Positions 18,656 through 31,675 of a DNA stretch of 64,000 nucleotides are shown one piece after another (the first letter of the stretch is position 1; every line of letters begins with the position of its first letter). A program made the translations under genes and the position numbers. The stretch spans positions 2,480,001 through 2,544,000 of the forward strand of contig CM066288.1 of the NCBI GenBank assembly GCA_033816765.1. The letters run 5' to 3'. The DNA comes from Nothopassalora personata (Eukaryota; Ascomycota; Dothideomycetes; Mycosphaerellales; Mycosphaerellaceae). The notes beneath the pieces were generated by a model. That model was not told where the DNA came from. It searched no databases and worked only from the letters and a program-made list of their open reading frames with translations.

Positions 18656-21600
18656 ATTTTATCGATATAAATAAGTTAGGCCTAGAGTTAATAGTAATAC
18701 TTTTAACCTTAGGATTAGAGAGAATATTATATACTTATATATCCTTAGCCTTATAATAATAGCGATATCTATAATCGTACTCCTATTTTCAATTTAATAG
18801 CTTAACTCTAAGATTACTATAAGAATAAAGCTTAAGCGCGCTTCCGACTTACATAATTCTACGTCTTAGGCGTCGTTAAGTATATACCTTCTCTATCTAT
18901 GTATAACAATCAATATACGGAGTATATATTTATTATATATATCCTACCTACTACTATATAAAGTTTAGAGCGGCTATAGGTAGTTAAGGTCTATTATAAG
19001 TCACTTAGTATGAGATATTACTTTAACCTAATACTAATTTTCTACCTTATTACCGGAGACGTTATAATCCTAAGCAAATTCTTAAATCTAATCTAGAAAT
19101 ATAATATTCTTGGGGGGCCCCTATATTTTTATAGATAGCAAAAGAAGTTAACAGATAGGCCTAGGTACTAGAACTTCTAAGTATATTATTTTAATAATAA
19201 CCTCCGTCCAGGACCTACTATATTGTTTATAGCGCTAAGGATATATAGTTAGAAAGGAGGACGGGAATATATCTACTTAACCGGCCGGTATAATAGCTAG
19301 ATAGATAAGCCTAAGACTTACCCTACGTAACTTAGCTAGAGAGCTATTTGTAGCCTTTTACATTGCCTTCCGTTAGTTTTACATTACTTTGTACCTTACC
19401 TATCTTTATCTAGGTAAAGTCTACGTACTCTATACATATTGTTATTAACTCCCTAAATAAATGCCGTAGGACTTTTCTTTAATAGTAAGCTAATAATCTC
19501 CCGGCCCTCCTATGATAGTTATAATAGAAACGTATAAAGAAGGTCTAGTACCTAGTATAGACGAAGAAAAACCTAGGTATTTACAAGTTTATCGGTACTC
19601 CTCGAAGGCTAAAAGATCTATTTAAACCGGAATAAGATTTATCTCTCTTATATATATATATATTAGAGATACCTAGTCTAGAAAACTAAGAAAGTCTAGC
19701 TAATTTAATACTAGGTATAGTATATTCTACCGGAGCTTATAGAACAAGAAGAGCATTATATAACCCTTATAAAGCTAGAATATTAGTTACTACGCCTCGG
19801 AAGAATTAATAATAAGCGCTAGTCTTATATTATATTATACACTATAATATATTTAGATGAGGGTAAGTATCTATTATACTAAGCAAAGATAGAGGCTAGA
19901 TATAATTATACCGGCGGCGGTTATAGTTTATATAATCTCCTAAGTAGAATTTTATTATAAACACTTCAATTAATATTAAAGTCCTTAGTCGTACTAATAT
20001 TAAGTAGAAATTAGGATACGGCCCGGTATACCTCTATTTCTACCCGTAAAGCTTTATTTCTACTAAGTTAGATTACTTTAAGGTAGAGAAAGTAGGTAGT
20101 AGGCTTTATCTACTATTACCTCTATATCTCTAAGGCTAGTTCCTTATCCTACTTCTCCTCCGCTAACGCTTAAAGACCATATAGTATATATACGCTCCTT
20201 AATATATATAGTACCGCTCTAACGCCCGTAATCTAAGCGTTACAAGCGTTAGTATACTTCTCTCTATAGTACGAGTCTTATTTTTAGTAAAAGATAAGGT
20301 ATAGCTTATATCTACGTAGCCCTATAACGTAGTATATAGCCTTTACTAATAGTATAAGACCTACTCTTATATTAACTAAAGAGTATACTCCGTTAATTAT
20401 TACCTTAAGTATCCGGTCTAGGCCACTCTAGTATATCTAAGACGGTAGTATAGAACTATTATAGACCTAGCTTTATATTATTATAATCTAGTCCACTTAT
20501 GTATAATAACTATAATAGTTTAACTCTTCTCTAGCTATATATATATATATACGCTAGTAAAGATTAGGTTGTTCTATATAACGTATAAGTAGTATAATAA
20601 GTACCTAGGTAGGATAATAGTTATATCTAGATTACTAAAGTCTAGGTAGCTAAATATTTAGTCTTTCTCTTAATAGAGTACCGCTAGTCTTATTATAGGC
20701 TATTATCTATATATAATACTATATCTTAGCGTAACTAATAAGACTACGTAGACTAATTCCTTAGCGCTCTAATCTATTTAACTAGACTATTAAAACTAAA
20801 ATAGAGTAGCTACCTTATTCTCTCTAGTACTCCGATCTACTAAATAAGTAGTTCTAGGTTCTCTATAAATTAAATGGTAATACTATCTCCCTTTTAGCTT
20901 AGCTTTATCCTAAACCTTATAAACGGTTGTTTCCGCTCTTATATTTATTATGTTCTAAAGATAACTTCTTATAGCCTTTTTAAAATCTATCTCTCCTAAG
21001 AGATTATAGAATACGGTATTGAAATAGCTTTATATACATACCGCTTACTAGAATACCCGTCCTAAGAAAATTCATATACCGCTTACTAGAATATCCGTTC
21101 TAAGAAGAGTGTCCCTAAGCTAAAAGATATTGTCTGTTCTTACTCTATCTATTACTCTAAATGTATCTATAAGGAATACGCGGGATATAACGTCACTATC
21201 TTAAATTACTAATAGATAAGGCTACGTAAATCTCGTAATAGGCTTCGTCGTAAACTTATTAAACTACTTTAAATTAAATAAGATAGAACTCTCTTAATTT
21301 TTTGGGTAGTAACCTACTCTATAGATTGTTAAATTGCTCTCGATAAGGGCTTTGAGATAGGGTATATTTTGTAATAGGGCAGTTTATATTTATAGTTCAA
21401 GAGAGGTAAAGATATTTTTTTATTATAGAGGAGACTATATCTATTACTAGACTCTATATAGTATATATCTATAAGAATATACTATTAGTACTTAATAGTA
21501 TTATATTAGAGTAGGATAATTACTTCACTAACTTTATACTAATATATTAGATATCTTAGAAGAAATTAGTAGTTTATATATATCTTTATAGAACTAGAGC

Positions 21601-24600
21601 TAGTATAAATATAGAAGGCTATAAAAACTCCCTTAGTCATCTATTTCTTAGTATTAACATGTTTAGGTTAAAAGGACTATAGTCCAATTATACTTAACCT
21701 ATATTATATCCTATTACTACTTAGACATTATATCTAGATAAACTAATTTATATATATTTATATAATTTCCTAGGCTTCTACTAACTAATTCAAATTACTT
21801 ACGAGAGACTAGTACTTAGAGACCTTAACTAGACTTTAGTTAGCCTCTTTAGCTATAAGAGTTAAGTAGCCATCTACTAGTATTAATATACTGAAGGAAG
21901 TTTCTATATTAAGTCTAAGGTTTTAACGCATGTTTTTTAATATTATACTTTTATTTATGTTAAATTAAACCGTTCTCGTTATAGAATTCTCTATAAAGAG
22001 TTCTATACTAAGTTATATTTCATATATATAGAACTAATAGAGGAAAATCTAGTAAGAATTATAGTATTCTATTATTTAGGCCTAACCCTTTACCTTTGTA
22101 GCTATGTTCAATTTTTATATCTAGTTTATTTTACGGCGTATAAACAATATAGGAAAACGCCGGGCTCCGTAAGATAGACCTTCATAATAAAGAAAAAAAT
22201 CTAGTTTAACTTTTAGAGGTTTTCTTACCTAAAAGTCCTTCCTCTACTATGTTTAAACCGGTAGATTTGCCTACCTATATTATTATACATTCTAAGATTT
22301 ATACAGTATATAAATAGCATAATTGACTCGTTATTTTATTAATCTTAGTCTATAGAAAAGTAAAGATCTCTTCTAAGCCTTCTAAGATAACTCTAGGTAA
22401 CTATAATCTATAGTTAGCTCCTAGAAGGAGTTACTTAGTTAGTATAGTATACTTAAAGTAGAATTTATATCCTACAGTATTAATTAAAACTTTATAGAGT
22501 AATTTAGTATTTTAAGAAGTTATAACATATACTATATTATATTATACTAAATTACTTAGTATTACTTAATGTAGGCTTCTATGTTAAGCGCTTAGAAATA
22601 AGTAGTATGTTATACATGTCTATATAAAATTAAATATTATATAAATGAAAATGCTAGAGATAACTAATTAAAGGTAACTAACTCTTAGTAGTTAGGACCT
22701 TAGGTTTAATAGACTATAGCCGTATTAATCTTAGATAGTAATGTACTCTCTTAGTTATTATATATTATATGTTAATAAGTAAATTAATATAATTATACAA
22801 TTTTCTATGTTTATACGGCTTCTAAACTATTTATTATATAAGTACTCTTATAACTTTAGATCTCTGTACTTTAATTCATTTTACCTCTATTATAAAGTAT
22901 ATAGTAGGCTACTAAGTTATTAATATTAAGAAATAGTTAGGTAATATAAGACTACTATTATAGTAAAGCTTACCTATCTAATTACTATTTATTCTACTGA
23001 GTAATTGTACTGAGTAATTCTACTATAGTTATATATAATCAATCTATATTTAGGTTATAATTAGTATAAGATTAGCTAAATTTGTTTTTTAGACTAATTA
23101 CTTTAGTATATAATACCCTATTAGTAGATAAAATTAACTACTCTATTATAATTATACTTTCTTCTATAAACTTTATAGTAGGGATATGAATATTAATATA
23201 CTTTAAACTTCCTTACTAAAGTTAGGCTTAGGAGCGCTCTTACTAATATACTAGTTCTTAATATAGTACCGGTAGGAGACTAGATTAATAGTATAATCTA
23301 ATTAAAGGTTAATATTAGTAAAGTAGGAGATAAGTTCTATGTATATTAGTCACCAGACAATACTAAAAACTAAATTATTATCCTAACCTTAGTTGAAGCA
23401 ATCCTTAATATAACGCAAGTATAACTTACTAGATTTCATTTTCTAGAAATAAAGCCCCTTCTATCCTTATTCTTAAGAGCCTAGTTAAAGATACCTAGTA
23501 GTATAATTATACCCTAATAATATAACTAGTAATAGGAATTAATAAAAACTCCTATACTCTTCTATACTAGCTAAACTTACTCTTTCTTTATAAAGTTTAG
23601 AATATAGAATATATTACTGAAGAAGCGCTATAGCCTAAGTATATTGCTATATACTTATAGTTACCTACTTCTCTTAAATAAGCTCTTAGTCTTAATATTT
23701 AAGCTATTAAAGGATTATTGTACGTATAGCTAAATAGTAGTTAATAGGGCTGACTAGAGTAAGTCTAAGGATACTATCTTAAGAATAGCTTATAATATAT
23801 ATAGTATATTCTCTAGGTATAACTATAGTCTTCTGGGTCCTTATTTACTAGGCTATAAGCTATATCCTTTAGGTATTAGTATAGCAATTTAGGCTATTCT
23901 TAGTTAGTTTATATAGTAAGCCTTTAGTCTATAATAGTAAGGTATTACTTTAGGACTTTAGTATTATACTTCCTATATTAGGCCTTTCTATTATTTTAGC
24001 TAGTATTACTTAGCTACTTTAAGATCTCTAAGGTACCTTATGACTTTATATAGACGTTATATTATCTAGATACATTAAAAGACGTAGAGGTTAATAAGTT
24101 AGTATACTTATACCTTCTATATATAGAAGTAGATAAGTAAGATAGTACTAATTAAGAGTCTCGTTTCTTATACTTATATGCTAGCTTCTTTCTATTCCCT
24201 GAACTAAGAGTAGTAGTACTACTTCTTAAATTCTAATTATAGTCTTTATTACGCTACTTATATTTAAAGGTTTAGTTACTTACGATTATAGAATTGAACC
24301 TAGTTAAGTTATAGAGTGGATTCCTAGACTATTATCCTTTATAATTAAGTTATTCTTAGCTATAGCCTCTTAGACCTTATTCTAATTAATATTAAGCTTC
24401 TAAAGTTAAGTAAAAGTTCTTTATTATATTATAATCTACTGTAATTAGCTTTCTTAACGTCTTAGCTCCTACCTTTGAGTTAACTAGTCTATAGTAAATA
24501 GTATAGGTAAGGGTAGTATTAATAATCTTTTTAAGTCTTAATAACGCCGCTTAAAGGTATTTAACTTCTAGTATCTATATCTTCTACTTAGATTCTTATT

Positions 24601-24938
24601 AAGTCTTATATTTTACTATAAATTATAGAGCTAGTAGGTTTTAAGAACACTAATTACATCATGAAATTATAACTTCATTATCTATCCTTTAAATATAGCT
24701 TTTAAGAACTAAGGTATATACTTATAATAAGCTTACTTTTTTCCCGTTATAAATAATTAGTTTAGCTACTAAGTTCTTTTATTAGTGCCTTATAAAGGTT
24801 AAACTAGACATAGAAAACGCTGCTAGTAAAGAAATTTATCCTATCTACTAAGAATACTTATAGGTTCTTCTAGTCCTTTAGTAGTACGTAATTTTTAAAA
24901 GTATAAATAACATTACGTACTTGCCCTATATTAATTTA
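18656..24938. other. 6.3 kb of AT-rich RIPed DNA between inverted X copies
   Basis: Extremely depleted in CpA/TpG, with frequent TATA and CTA/TAG words. Only scraps of reading frame remain: a + strand stretch near 19735-19950 reads smoothly if TAG/TAA are taken as former Gln codons (PELIEQEEH and LDEGKYLL are visible), but no domain could be named. No LTR, primer site or RT motif was found. Inverted X copies on both sides may make this the interior of a larger element. Confidence 0.4.
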
Positions 24939-25690
24939 TTGATTATTCTATTAACGTGCTTTATAAGTCTAAGACTTTTTAACACGGGTCGTCACTAACG
25001 ACTAAATTATAATATAAAGAGAAAAGCCCTACGTACCCAGACATAAAAACTCTTTAAAATAAGAGATTTGCGAGATAGATATTAAATATATTATTATAGT
25101 AGTACGCCGCGCCCCGGTAGTTATGTTTTATAGTTATAGTTACGTTATCTTACCGCCCGAGGTAGACGGCAAATTACGCCCGTGTTTCTTACGCCCGTAT
25201 TTCTTATCCCCTTACCCCGGGTAAGATAAGTTTTACGCCCGTATTTCTCGTCCTTTACTACGCCGGATAATCCCGTCTTACGTACTCTAATTTAAAATTG
25301 AGAGAGAGAGAGGCAGTACCTCAAATAGCCCGTACCTCTATTGAAAGTCTTTAACTATCTCGTACGTACGGGGTACGAGGTTTTAGTCCCTTATAGGCCC
25401 GTAGTACCTAGACCTATAATCGACGTAGTTTCTAGCCTCTCTTAGTTCTAGCTATACTAACTAGCAGTTTACGCGGTTTGCTACCTCTTACAGTTCCTAT
25501 AAGCCTAGGTACTTCGATAGCCGTCGTCGTTATCTAGAGAGAGAGTCCGCCGTATTCTCCCTCCTTTCGTACGGTATTAAGTGTCTTCGTCAATAGGTAT
25601 CCGGGCGTGTCCTTGCTTCTTCTCTCTTCTATTCTCTTCTTTATATTATAGTAAAGGTATTTATTACGTCGTAGGCTTTGAAATAGGCGT
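24939..25690 (+). repeat. Repeat X, copy 2, RIPed
   Basis: Begins TTGATTATTCTATTAACGTG and follows copy 3 (36845-37613) through the AGAGAAAAGCCC, GAGAGAGAGAG and GGTTTGC landmarks. The far end near 25650-25690 is more diverged and its edge is approximate. It is in opposite orientation to copy 1. Confidence 0.6.
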
Positions 25691-26121
25691 CGCTTATCGA
25701 GTGTTTCTCCTATTTTTCGATTAAAAAGGATACTTATCTTATAACTACCGCATAGTTAACTTAAGGACACTTCTATACCTAGATTCTTACTCAAACTCTA
25801 ATAAGTTAGCTACCGCAGTAGGCCCTTCTCTCCTTAGCTAGATATAGTAGTAAGTAGTAACTTTTCCTTAATATAGTTCTAAAGTAGTTATAAAGGATAG
25901 AGAAAGGTCTTATTATTACTAGTAGTATTTAAAGGCAGGTAGCGTTTACTACTACAATATTATATAGTAAGACTTAGATTAGGAAATAGATGCTCTTAAT
26001 AAGGTTCTTTATCTTCTAGTGACTAATGTTTCGTACGTACGTTACTTATCTATTACGGGTATATAACCGTCTTAATATAGTAAAGTGGCTAGTTTACTAT
26101 TTACTTATGACAGTAAATTAC
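25691..26121. other. Unassigned RIPed spacer
   Basis: About 430 bp between repeat X copy 2 and the first MULE. No coding motif or repeat was recognised. The last ten bases (AGTAAATTAC, 26112-26121) are the left target duplication of the MULE dimer. Confidence 0.5.
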
Positions 26122-29100
26122 GGCACTGCTATTTATCGAGCACTAGAATTTTATTTATCGTGCAGTGAACTTTAAAGATCTTGACCCTATACTTGTAAGC
26201 TAGGCCGCAGTTTCGCCGGCCGGGCTGTTCTTAGAACTGCGGCCGGAATCTAAGAACTGCGCGTAGTCGGCAGCTCCCGTAGCTACGTTATCCTACTTCG
26301 CTAAAATCGCGCCTATAGCGTCACCTTAATGCGAACACCTCGAAATTTATCGCTATTGTAGTCTAAATACACGCTATAGACAGCGATATTAACGACTTCG
26401 TGCTGCTATTAATCGACAGCACGTATAGAGGTCGATCGACATTATTAGAGCGCCGTAAACGAGTATACAAAGTACGTCCTTTTCGCTACTCCTCGCTAGG
26501 AGGCTCGATCTTCGTACCTATCGATTGCGAAGAACTAGATCTTACGAACGACATCCTCGAAGGCGGCGACGACGACAGCGACGAAGATTAGATTAACGAC
26601 ATCTACCGTCGTGTCGGTAATAGTAGTAACGAAGACGATAGCGAGTCCTTTTATAGATTTAGTAAAGATAGCGATAGCGATACTTAGCTCGATATAACGC
26701 GACTTCTCCTACTACTAGAGGCTCGGACATACTCGTCCTTCGAAGAGTACGAAGAGGCTACTTATAAATACGCGAAGTAGGCTAGATATTTACTTATACG
26801 ACTCGGTAGTAATAGAAAGATTAGTAACGCGATCTATAAGGTCCTCTTAGGCTATACGAATAGCATACCTACTCGTAATATTAGTAGTACGAAGGGTAAG
26901 CGTGCTACTATAAGAGAGAAGTAGAGCAATAATATAGGGTGTAAAATGAAGCTAACACTAGTCGCTATAAACACGAAAGAGCAAGGTCGATATATACGCA
27001 AAGGCGAAGGCGTTACCTATGTTAGCGGAGACTAGCGCCTATATTATAACTCTAAGTCTTATAACTATGTCGCTATTTATCTATCTAGTTTACCTCTTTA
27101 TCGTCGACAAGCTCGTAAATAAGAAGTAGTTGCTTTCCTTCGTAATGCGCGAGTCTCTAGTATCGAACTGAAACGAGTACGTAGTTAGCTTAAAAAGCAG
27201 TTTATTAATCCGGATAGTAATAATCTATTTATTATAAAAGATATCTATAACGAGTATAATAAGCTCCGCAATATCTAGCTTAATTACAGTACGACTGTCG
27301 AGCGAACGTTCGAGATACTAGAGCTTAAGAACTTCTATGTTAAGAGTAAGCAATAGGGTAAAGAGCACGACGACGGCTATATTAGTAAGGACGAAGATAA
27401 GAACACGTATAGCGACAACGAGCTAAAATATCTACTCTAGGCTTATCTAAAGCTCGTCGACATACTTAAGGACAATTACGAGCTACTTATTATCGACATA
27501 ACGTATCGAACGTAGCGTTATAGCATGCCGCTTGTCGCCGTTATTATAATTATACGCGTTAGCTTAACGATACTATTAGCTTACGTCCTTATGCCTAGCG
27601 AGAAGTAGTTTAACTACGTCTAGGTTATAAGGCAATTGCGAGCGCTCTTCTTATAGTATAAGATCGAGCTGCCTTCGCTTATACTATATAACCGTAATAG
27701 GGCGTTAATAAAGGCGCTACGGCTCGTGTTCGGAGACGAATTAGACCTTAATTACCCTATCGACTTTATACTCTATACGTAGCATATAAACACCGGCGTT
27801 AAGGCTAATTGTTAAGATAAGCTTAGACCGATAAAGAGCGTTAATAGTTAGCTCGTAATAATAGACGAGATAGAAGAAGCTATGTCGCTATACTACAACT
27901 ATATTAACGTAGACACCGAAGAACTATTCGACGAAGCAGTATCTACGCTACTTAAGCGTGCCGGTACGGACGATTAATAGCTAGACTTCGTTAAGTATCT
28001 CGATAGTAGCTAGTAGCCTTATAAACACCTCTATATAAAGGCATAGATAGATAAGATTATGCACTATAATTTACGCGTTACTTCGCTAGGTAAGGGAGCT
28101 TATACTAGTCTTAAGGCGTAGCTAGTAACAGCACGAGCTAATCTACTAACACTTATTAAGAAGATAATGCCGTTCTACGTCTATTAGATCGACCGCTATA
28201 TTATAGCACTCGCGAAGGCATAGTTATAAGCTCCTACACGATTCACTCGCGACGCGTTCTACGATAAGCTTATCCGCATCGTTAACGTTAAGGGTCTTAA
28301 GCTACTAGACGAGCGGAAGGTTATTATATAGAAGTAGCTACGAGAAGAACAGTCTAACCTTACCTTTACGCGTCTACCTTACATAGGCGTCTTTATTATA
28401 ATACACGGTCTACCGTGCGCTTATAAGGTCTATATTAAGCTTAAGAGCGGTACGAAGTTTAAGAGTAAGGACTCCGATAAGTAACACGTACTACTAGTTA
28501 CGATACGCATTATAAACGAGGTAGACAACCGCCCTATTAAGCTACGAATAAGACTAAAGCGAAGGCGTAGCCGTGCTACGATAACTTACTAAGCTAGCGA
28601 AGGACAGCTTAGCATATAACGTAAAGCGACACGCGTAGAGCGACTAGATCCGAACAGTTAAGTAACACCTCCGCTAGGCAGTTAGTTGTCGACGTAGTAA
28701 GCTCGCCGCAATAGTAAGCTAACACGTCTATTTAATAGTAGCTAGCGCGGTAGCTAGCGCGATAGTAGTTAAGTAAAGTGTAACTACTAGCCGAATAAGA
28801 CGACGAAGCGCTACTATAACGGTAGAGCCTATAGCTATAAGAAGAACGACACCTTATATAGCTAACGTTATAAGTGCCGTAGCGCTTATAGTAGCAATCT
28901 AGCTATTAATAACGATAATAACGTAGCTAGCGACGAAGGTAGTAAAGACGAGCTTCTTAGTAGTCCGACTTAAGCTAACGCGGCAGCTATAGCAAGGCTA
29001 GTAACATAAGGCTAACTCGTAGAGCTGCGGAGCATACTAGATTAAGTAATTAACGCTTACTATGTCGCTATACGGACTTTACTAATAGCTTCTTCGGCTA

Positions 29101-29633
29101 GTACGAGTTACACGCGATCTACGGTAGCAAGCGTATTACGCGAATAAGCTATTCGTAATAAACAGTAGTAGCGGCGACGGCCGGACGTCCGAGGCGTGCT
29201 ACCTAGCCGTATTACGTAGAGGCCGTTAATATAGGGTGACTAAGCAATTTTTACTATAGTAATTGCGTTATAGCGAGTTAAGCACTTTATAACTCGTAAA
29301 AGATATGTTTTAGGTTACTAACATAAGTAGCCCCTAGCGTGTTGTTACGGGCTCTAGTTATGTCGTCGTAATATAAGGAAGTAAACTAGCTAGATTTAGC
29401 TAGCGTTAGAGGCGATATCTTAACAACTATACGGTTAAATAACATAATCTTTTAATATATGTTTCTTCTCGCTGTTCTAATGCTCCGCTATACTAAAAAC
29501 TATGTTATGCGGTGCCTAGTTATTGCTATATGTCGTCGTAAAGATGTTAGCCTTATTTCTAAGAATTTAAGCTAGTTACGTGTACCCTACTGTACGATAA
29601 ATAAAATTTCACTATATGATAATTAGCAACGCC
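26122..29633 (+). mobile_element. MULE C1: full-length 3512-bp Mutator-like transposon, RIPed
   Basis: Ends are GGCACTGCTATTTATCG... and ...GATAATTAGCAACGCC, terminal inverted repeats of about 47 bp that contain two copies of TTTATCGTGCA-like subrepeats. C1, C2 and C3 each come to exactly 3512 bp once insertions are removed, so RIP changed bases without indels. A GC-rich palindromic subterminal block (26200-26275, GTTCTTAGAAC within CCGGCC/GGCCGG) may bind transposase. The element carries one transposase gene on the + strand. It is one arm of an inverted dimer. Confidence 0.9.
26300..29240 (+). pseudogene. C1 MULE transposase, RIP-inactivated
   Basis: One + strand frame runs through the element with stops mostly at former Gln/Trp codons; a clean 63-codon piece is at 26400-26591. 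Order: an acidic N-terminus (GGDDDSDED); a FAR1-like zinc-binding region (GC.MKLTLVA near 26940, then SKSYNYVAIYLSSLPL near 27055-27090, where NHNH-type histidines have become tyrosines); and the MULE catalytic core. The core starts at IDITYRT near 27490 and includes LLAYVLMPSEK, LP.LILYNRNRALIKAL and the T.HINTGVKANC motif near 27780-27815. The second catalytic Asp (usual D-R-D) reads Asn, a G-to-A loss. Cut-and-paste transposase function is inferred from family. Gln- and Ser-rich sequence follows up to about 29240. Confidence 0.8.
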
Positions 29634-29663
29634 GGTCGTTAAGGCCGTAGCTATGTCCCGCTC
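29634..29663. other. 30-bp spacer between inverted MULEs C1 and C2
   Basis: Unique sequence between the two inward-facing ends (…AACGCC and GGCGTT…). The bases next to each end do not form a target duplication with the outer flanks of either copy alone. Confidence 0.85.
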
Positions 29664-30218
29664 GGCGTTGCTAATTATCGTGCAGTGAAATTTTATTTAT
29701 CGTATAGTAGGGTACACGTAACTAGCTTAAATTCTTAGAAATAAGGCTAACATCTTTACGACGACATATAGCAACAACTAGGTACACCACAACATAGTTT
29801 TTAGTATAGCGGAGTATTAGAACAGCAAGAAGAAACACATATTGAAAGATTATGTTATTTAACCGTGTAGTTATTAAGATATCGCCTCTAACGCTAGCTA
29901 AATCTAGCTAGTTTGCATCCTTATATTACGACGATATAACTAGAGCCCGTAATAACACGCTAGGGGCTACTTATGTTAGTAACCTAAAACATATCTTTTA
30001 CGAGTTATAAAGTGCTTAACTCGCTATAACGCAATTGCTATAGCAAAAACTGCTTAGTTACCCTATATTAACGGCCTCTACGCAATGCGGCTAGGTAGCA
30101 CGCCTCGGACGTCCGGCCGTCGCCGCTACTGCTATTTATTACGAATAGCTTATTCGCGTAATACGCTTACTACCGTAGATCGCATATAACTCGTACTAGC
30201 CGAAGAAGCTATTAGTAA

Positions 30219-30380
30219 TGTAAGGGGCGGGCCCCTGTTTCTTAGTATAGGCTACGCCTATGCGTTCGGATTGCTTTCCGACACCTTTTCCTCAGACAGC
30301 GTATAACTTCCCCTTTCTTCTAGATCGAACTTATTATAAACTTTACAGAACTTTAGTATATACGTCGTTTACCCGTAACA
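30219..30380 (+). repeat. Element B 5' LTR
   Basis: Starts TGTAAGGGGCGGGCCCC and ends ACCCGTAACA. It contains GATCGAACTTA at 30323-30333, the exact complement of the primer site just outside it. 162 bp, the same length as the 3' LTR. Confidence 0.92.
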
Positions 30381-30829
30381 TTAAGTTCGATCCATTCGAA
30401 TTAGCTAGGCACCTACTATTAAGGAGACGGGATACGTAATAACGTCGCCGGGTAGCGAGAACCCCGGGACTAGTGCCCCGAATGAAAACTTCTAACTTAT
30501 GCTTTAGTAACTATACTAGCGATAGGAAGAGATGTAAGCCGAGTTGATTGTAACGCGCGCCGCTTTAAAAGAATCGGAAGACGCTCGACGTTAGTTAACA
30601 CCTATAGTCTCGCTACTAGTTTATAATAAGACGACTACTAGTAACCTAATAAGATAGCTACTATAGACGCTAAACGCCGCCGCGCCCTCGCCGCGCACCG
30701 GAGAAGAACCGTCGGGTCCTAGACGTTAGAACCCCCTTCCTAGGACGGTAAGGTAGAGACATTCCGCGATTACTTCTTAAGGTTAAAGAGCTCTTTTAGG
30801 GTGCGATCCGCCCTAAAACCGACGCTCTC
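30381..30829 (+). other. Element B leader
   Basis: About 450 bp between LTR and gag with no recognised ORF. It contains the primer site at its start and the target used by element E in the paralogous copy B' (CGCTC at 30823-30827). Confidence 0.6.
30382..30392 (+). other. Element B self-priming site (11 nt complementary to LTR)
   Basis: TAAGTTCGATC, one base inside the LTR edge, is the perfect 11-nt complement of GATCGAACTTA in the LTR at 30323-30333. The length equals that described for Tf1 self-priming. There is no TGG start for a tRNA 3' end. Confidence 0.72.
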
Positions 30830-31656
30830 TAAGGAGTATTACTAGGATGTGATTAACGACACCTTACTAGCGAGAGAGCGTACTAGGATGCGGCACTTCT
30901 AGGACAAGGGAGACGGCGAGCTTAGGAAGGACCCCGTTGCGTTCTTTACGTAACTCGAGAAAGTCTTCGGTAATAGTAACGAGCGCGCTAAGGCCCTAGA
31001 GTAGCTTACTAAGATTAAACATACGAACGGTTAACCTTAGTACGATTACTAGATGAAATTCGACGGACTCCTACTAAGCGCCGGCGGAGAGAACTGGAGC
31101 GACGACGCGAAGATTAGTTACTTACGCAACGCAACACCTTCTCGAACCCCGTTCGGATGTACACGGCGGCTATACCGAAAAAGGAGGACTACTACGAGTT
31201 TACGGGGGAGGTCGAACGGATTATAACTAACCTCGAGGACACGGACCAGTTTAAAATAGCCTATAAGAGGTAGAAGGACTACAACAAGGACTCTAGTACA
31301 ACCGCTATAGTTACTACCCGTTCTTTTACGAGAGCGGCTAGTAGCTAGGTTAATGCCGATAGTAACACTATTATAGCACTAACCCGGATAAGCGGAGGCC
31401 GCTCTAGAAGTCGTAGAGATCGGAAGGAGGATAAAGGGAAGTAGAGAGTAAAATAGGTAGACACCGCGGAGAGGGATCGTAGGCGCTAAGAACAGCTCTA
31501 CTTCTACTATAGAGCGAGCGGACATGGAGTAAAGGAATGCCCGTACGCCGTAGTAGTCAATCCTACTAGGATTAACGCGGCCTCGGTCGGGCCGATCCTA
31601 GAGGACGACGGGTTTAAGTCGGATCCCGGAGAGATGGGAAAAGACTAGCTCCTAGT
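30830..31656 (+). pseudogene. Element B gag, degraded
   Basis: The + strand reads a gag-like start (LLARERTRMRHF.DKGDGEL followed by KDPVAFFT.LEKVFG) with RIP stops and an apparent frame disturbance near 31120. Near 31500 a zinc knuckle in which the first cysteines read Tyr (FYYRASGHGVKECP) marks the nucleocapsid end. The gag frame reaches the slippery sequence ATG GGA AAA GAC TAG at 31634-31648. It was the structural protein of the particle and is now non-functional. Confidence 0.6.
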
Positions 31657-31675
31657 CGAAAGCTAGAACTAGGAG
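31636..31675 (+). promoter_or_regulatory. Element B -1 frameshift signal (GGGAAAA plus stem-loop)
   Basis: GGGAAAA at 31636-31642 is in gag phase as G GGA AAA. The -1 frame from it is open through to the protease ORF that contains the ATG at 31720. After 6 nt an 8-bp perfect stem CTCCTAGT/ACTAGGAG (31649-31656 with 31668-31675) follows, with an 11-nt loop. Confidence 0.65.

Noticed and set aside
16000..25000. Possible mitochondrial or bacterial insert because of high AT content
   Set aside because: CpG is retained while CpA/TpG is depleted and TAG/TAA replace Gln codons, which fits RIP of nuclear repeats better than an organelle or bacterial origin.
17812..25690. Repeat X as LTRs of one retrotransposon
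   Set aside because: The two copies are inverted, not direct, lack TG…CA ends, and no primer site or RT motif lies between them.
29590..29720. Perfect-looking inverted repeat suggestive of a hairpin or CRISPR-like structure
   Set aside because: It is the meeting point of the two MULE 3' ends, explained by the inverted dimer.
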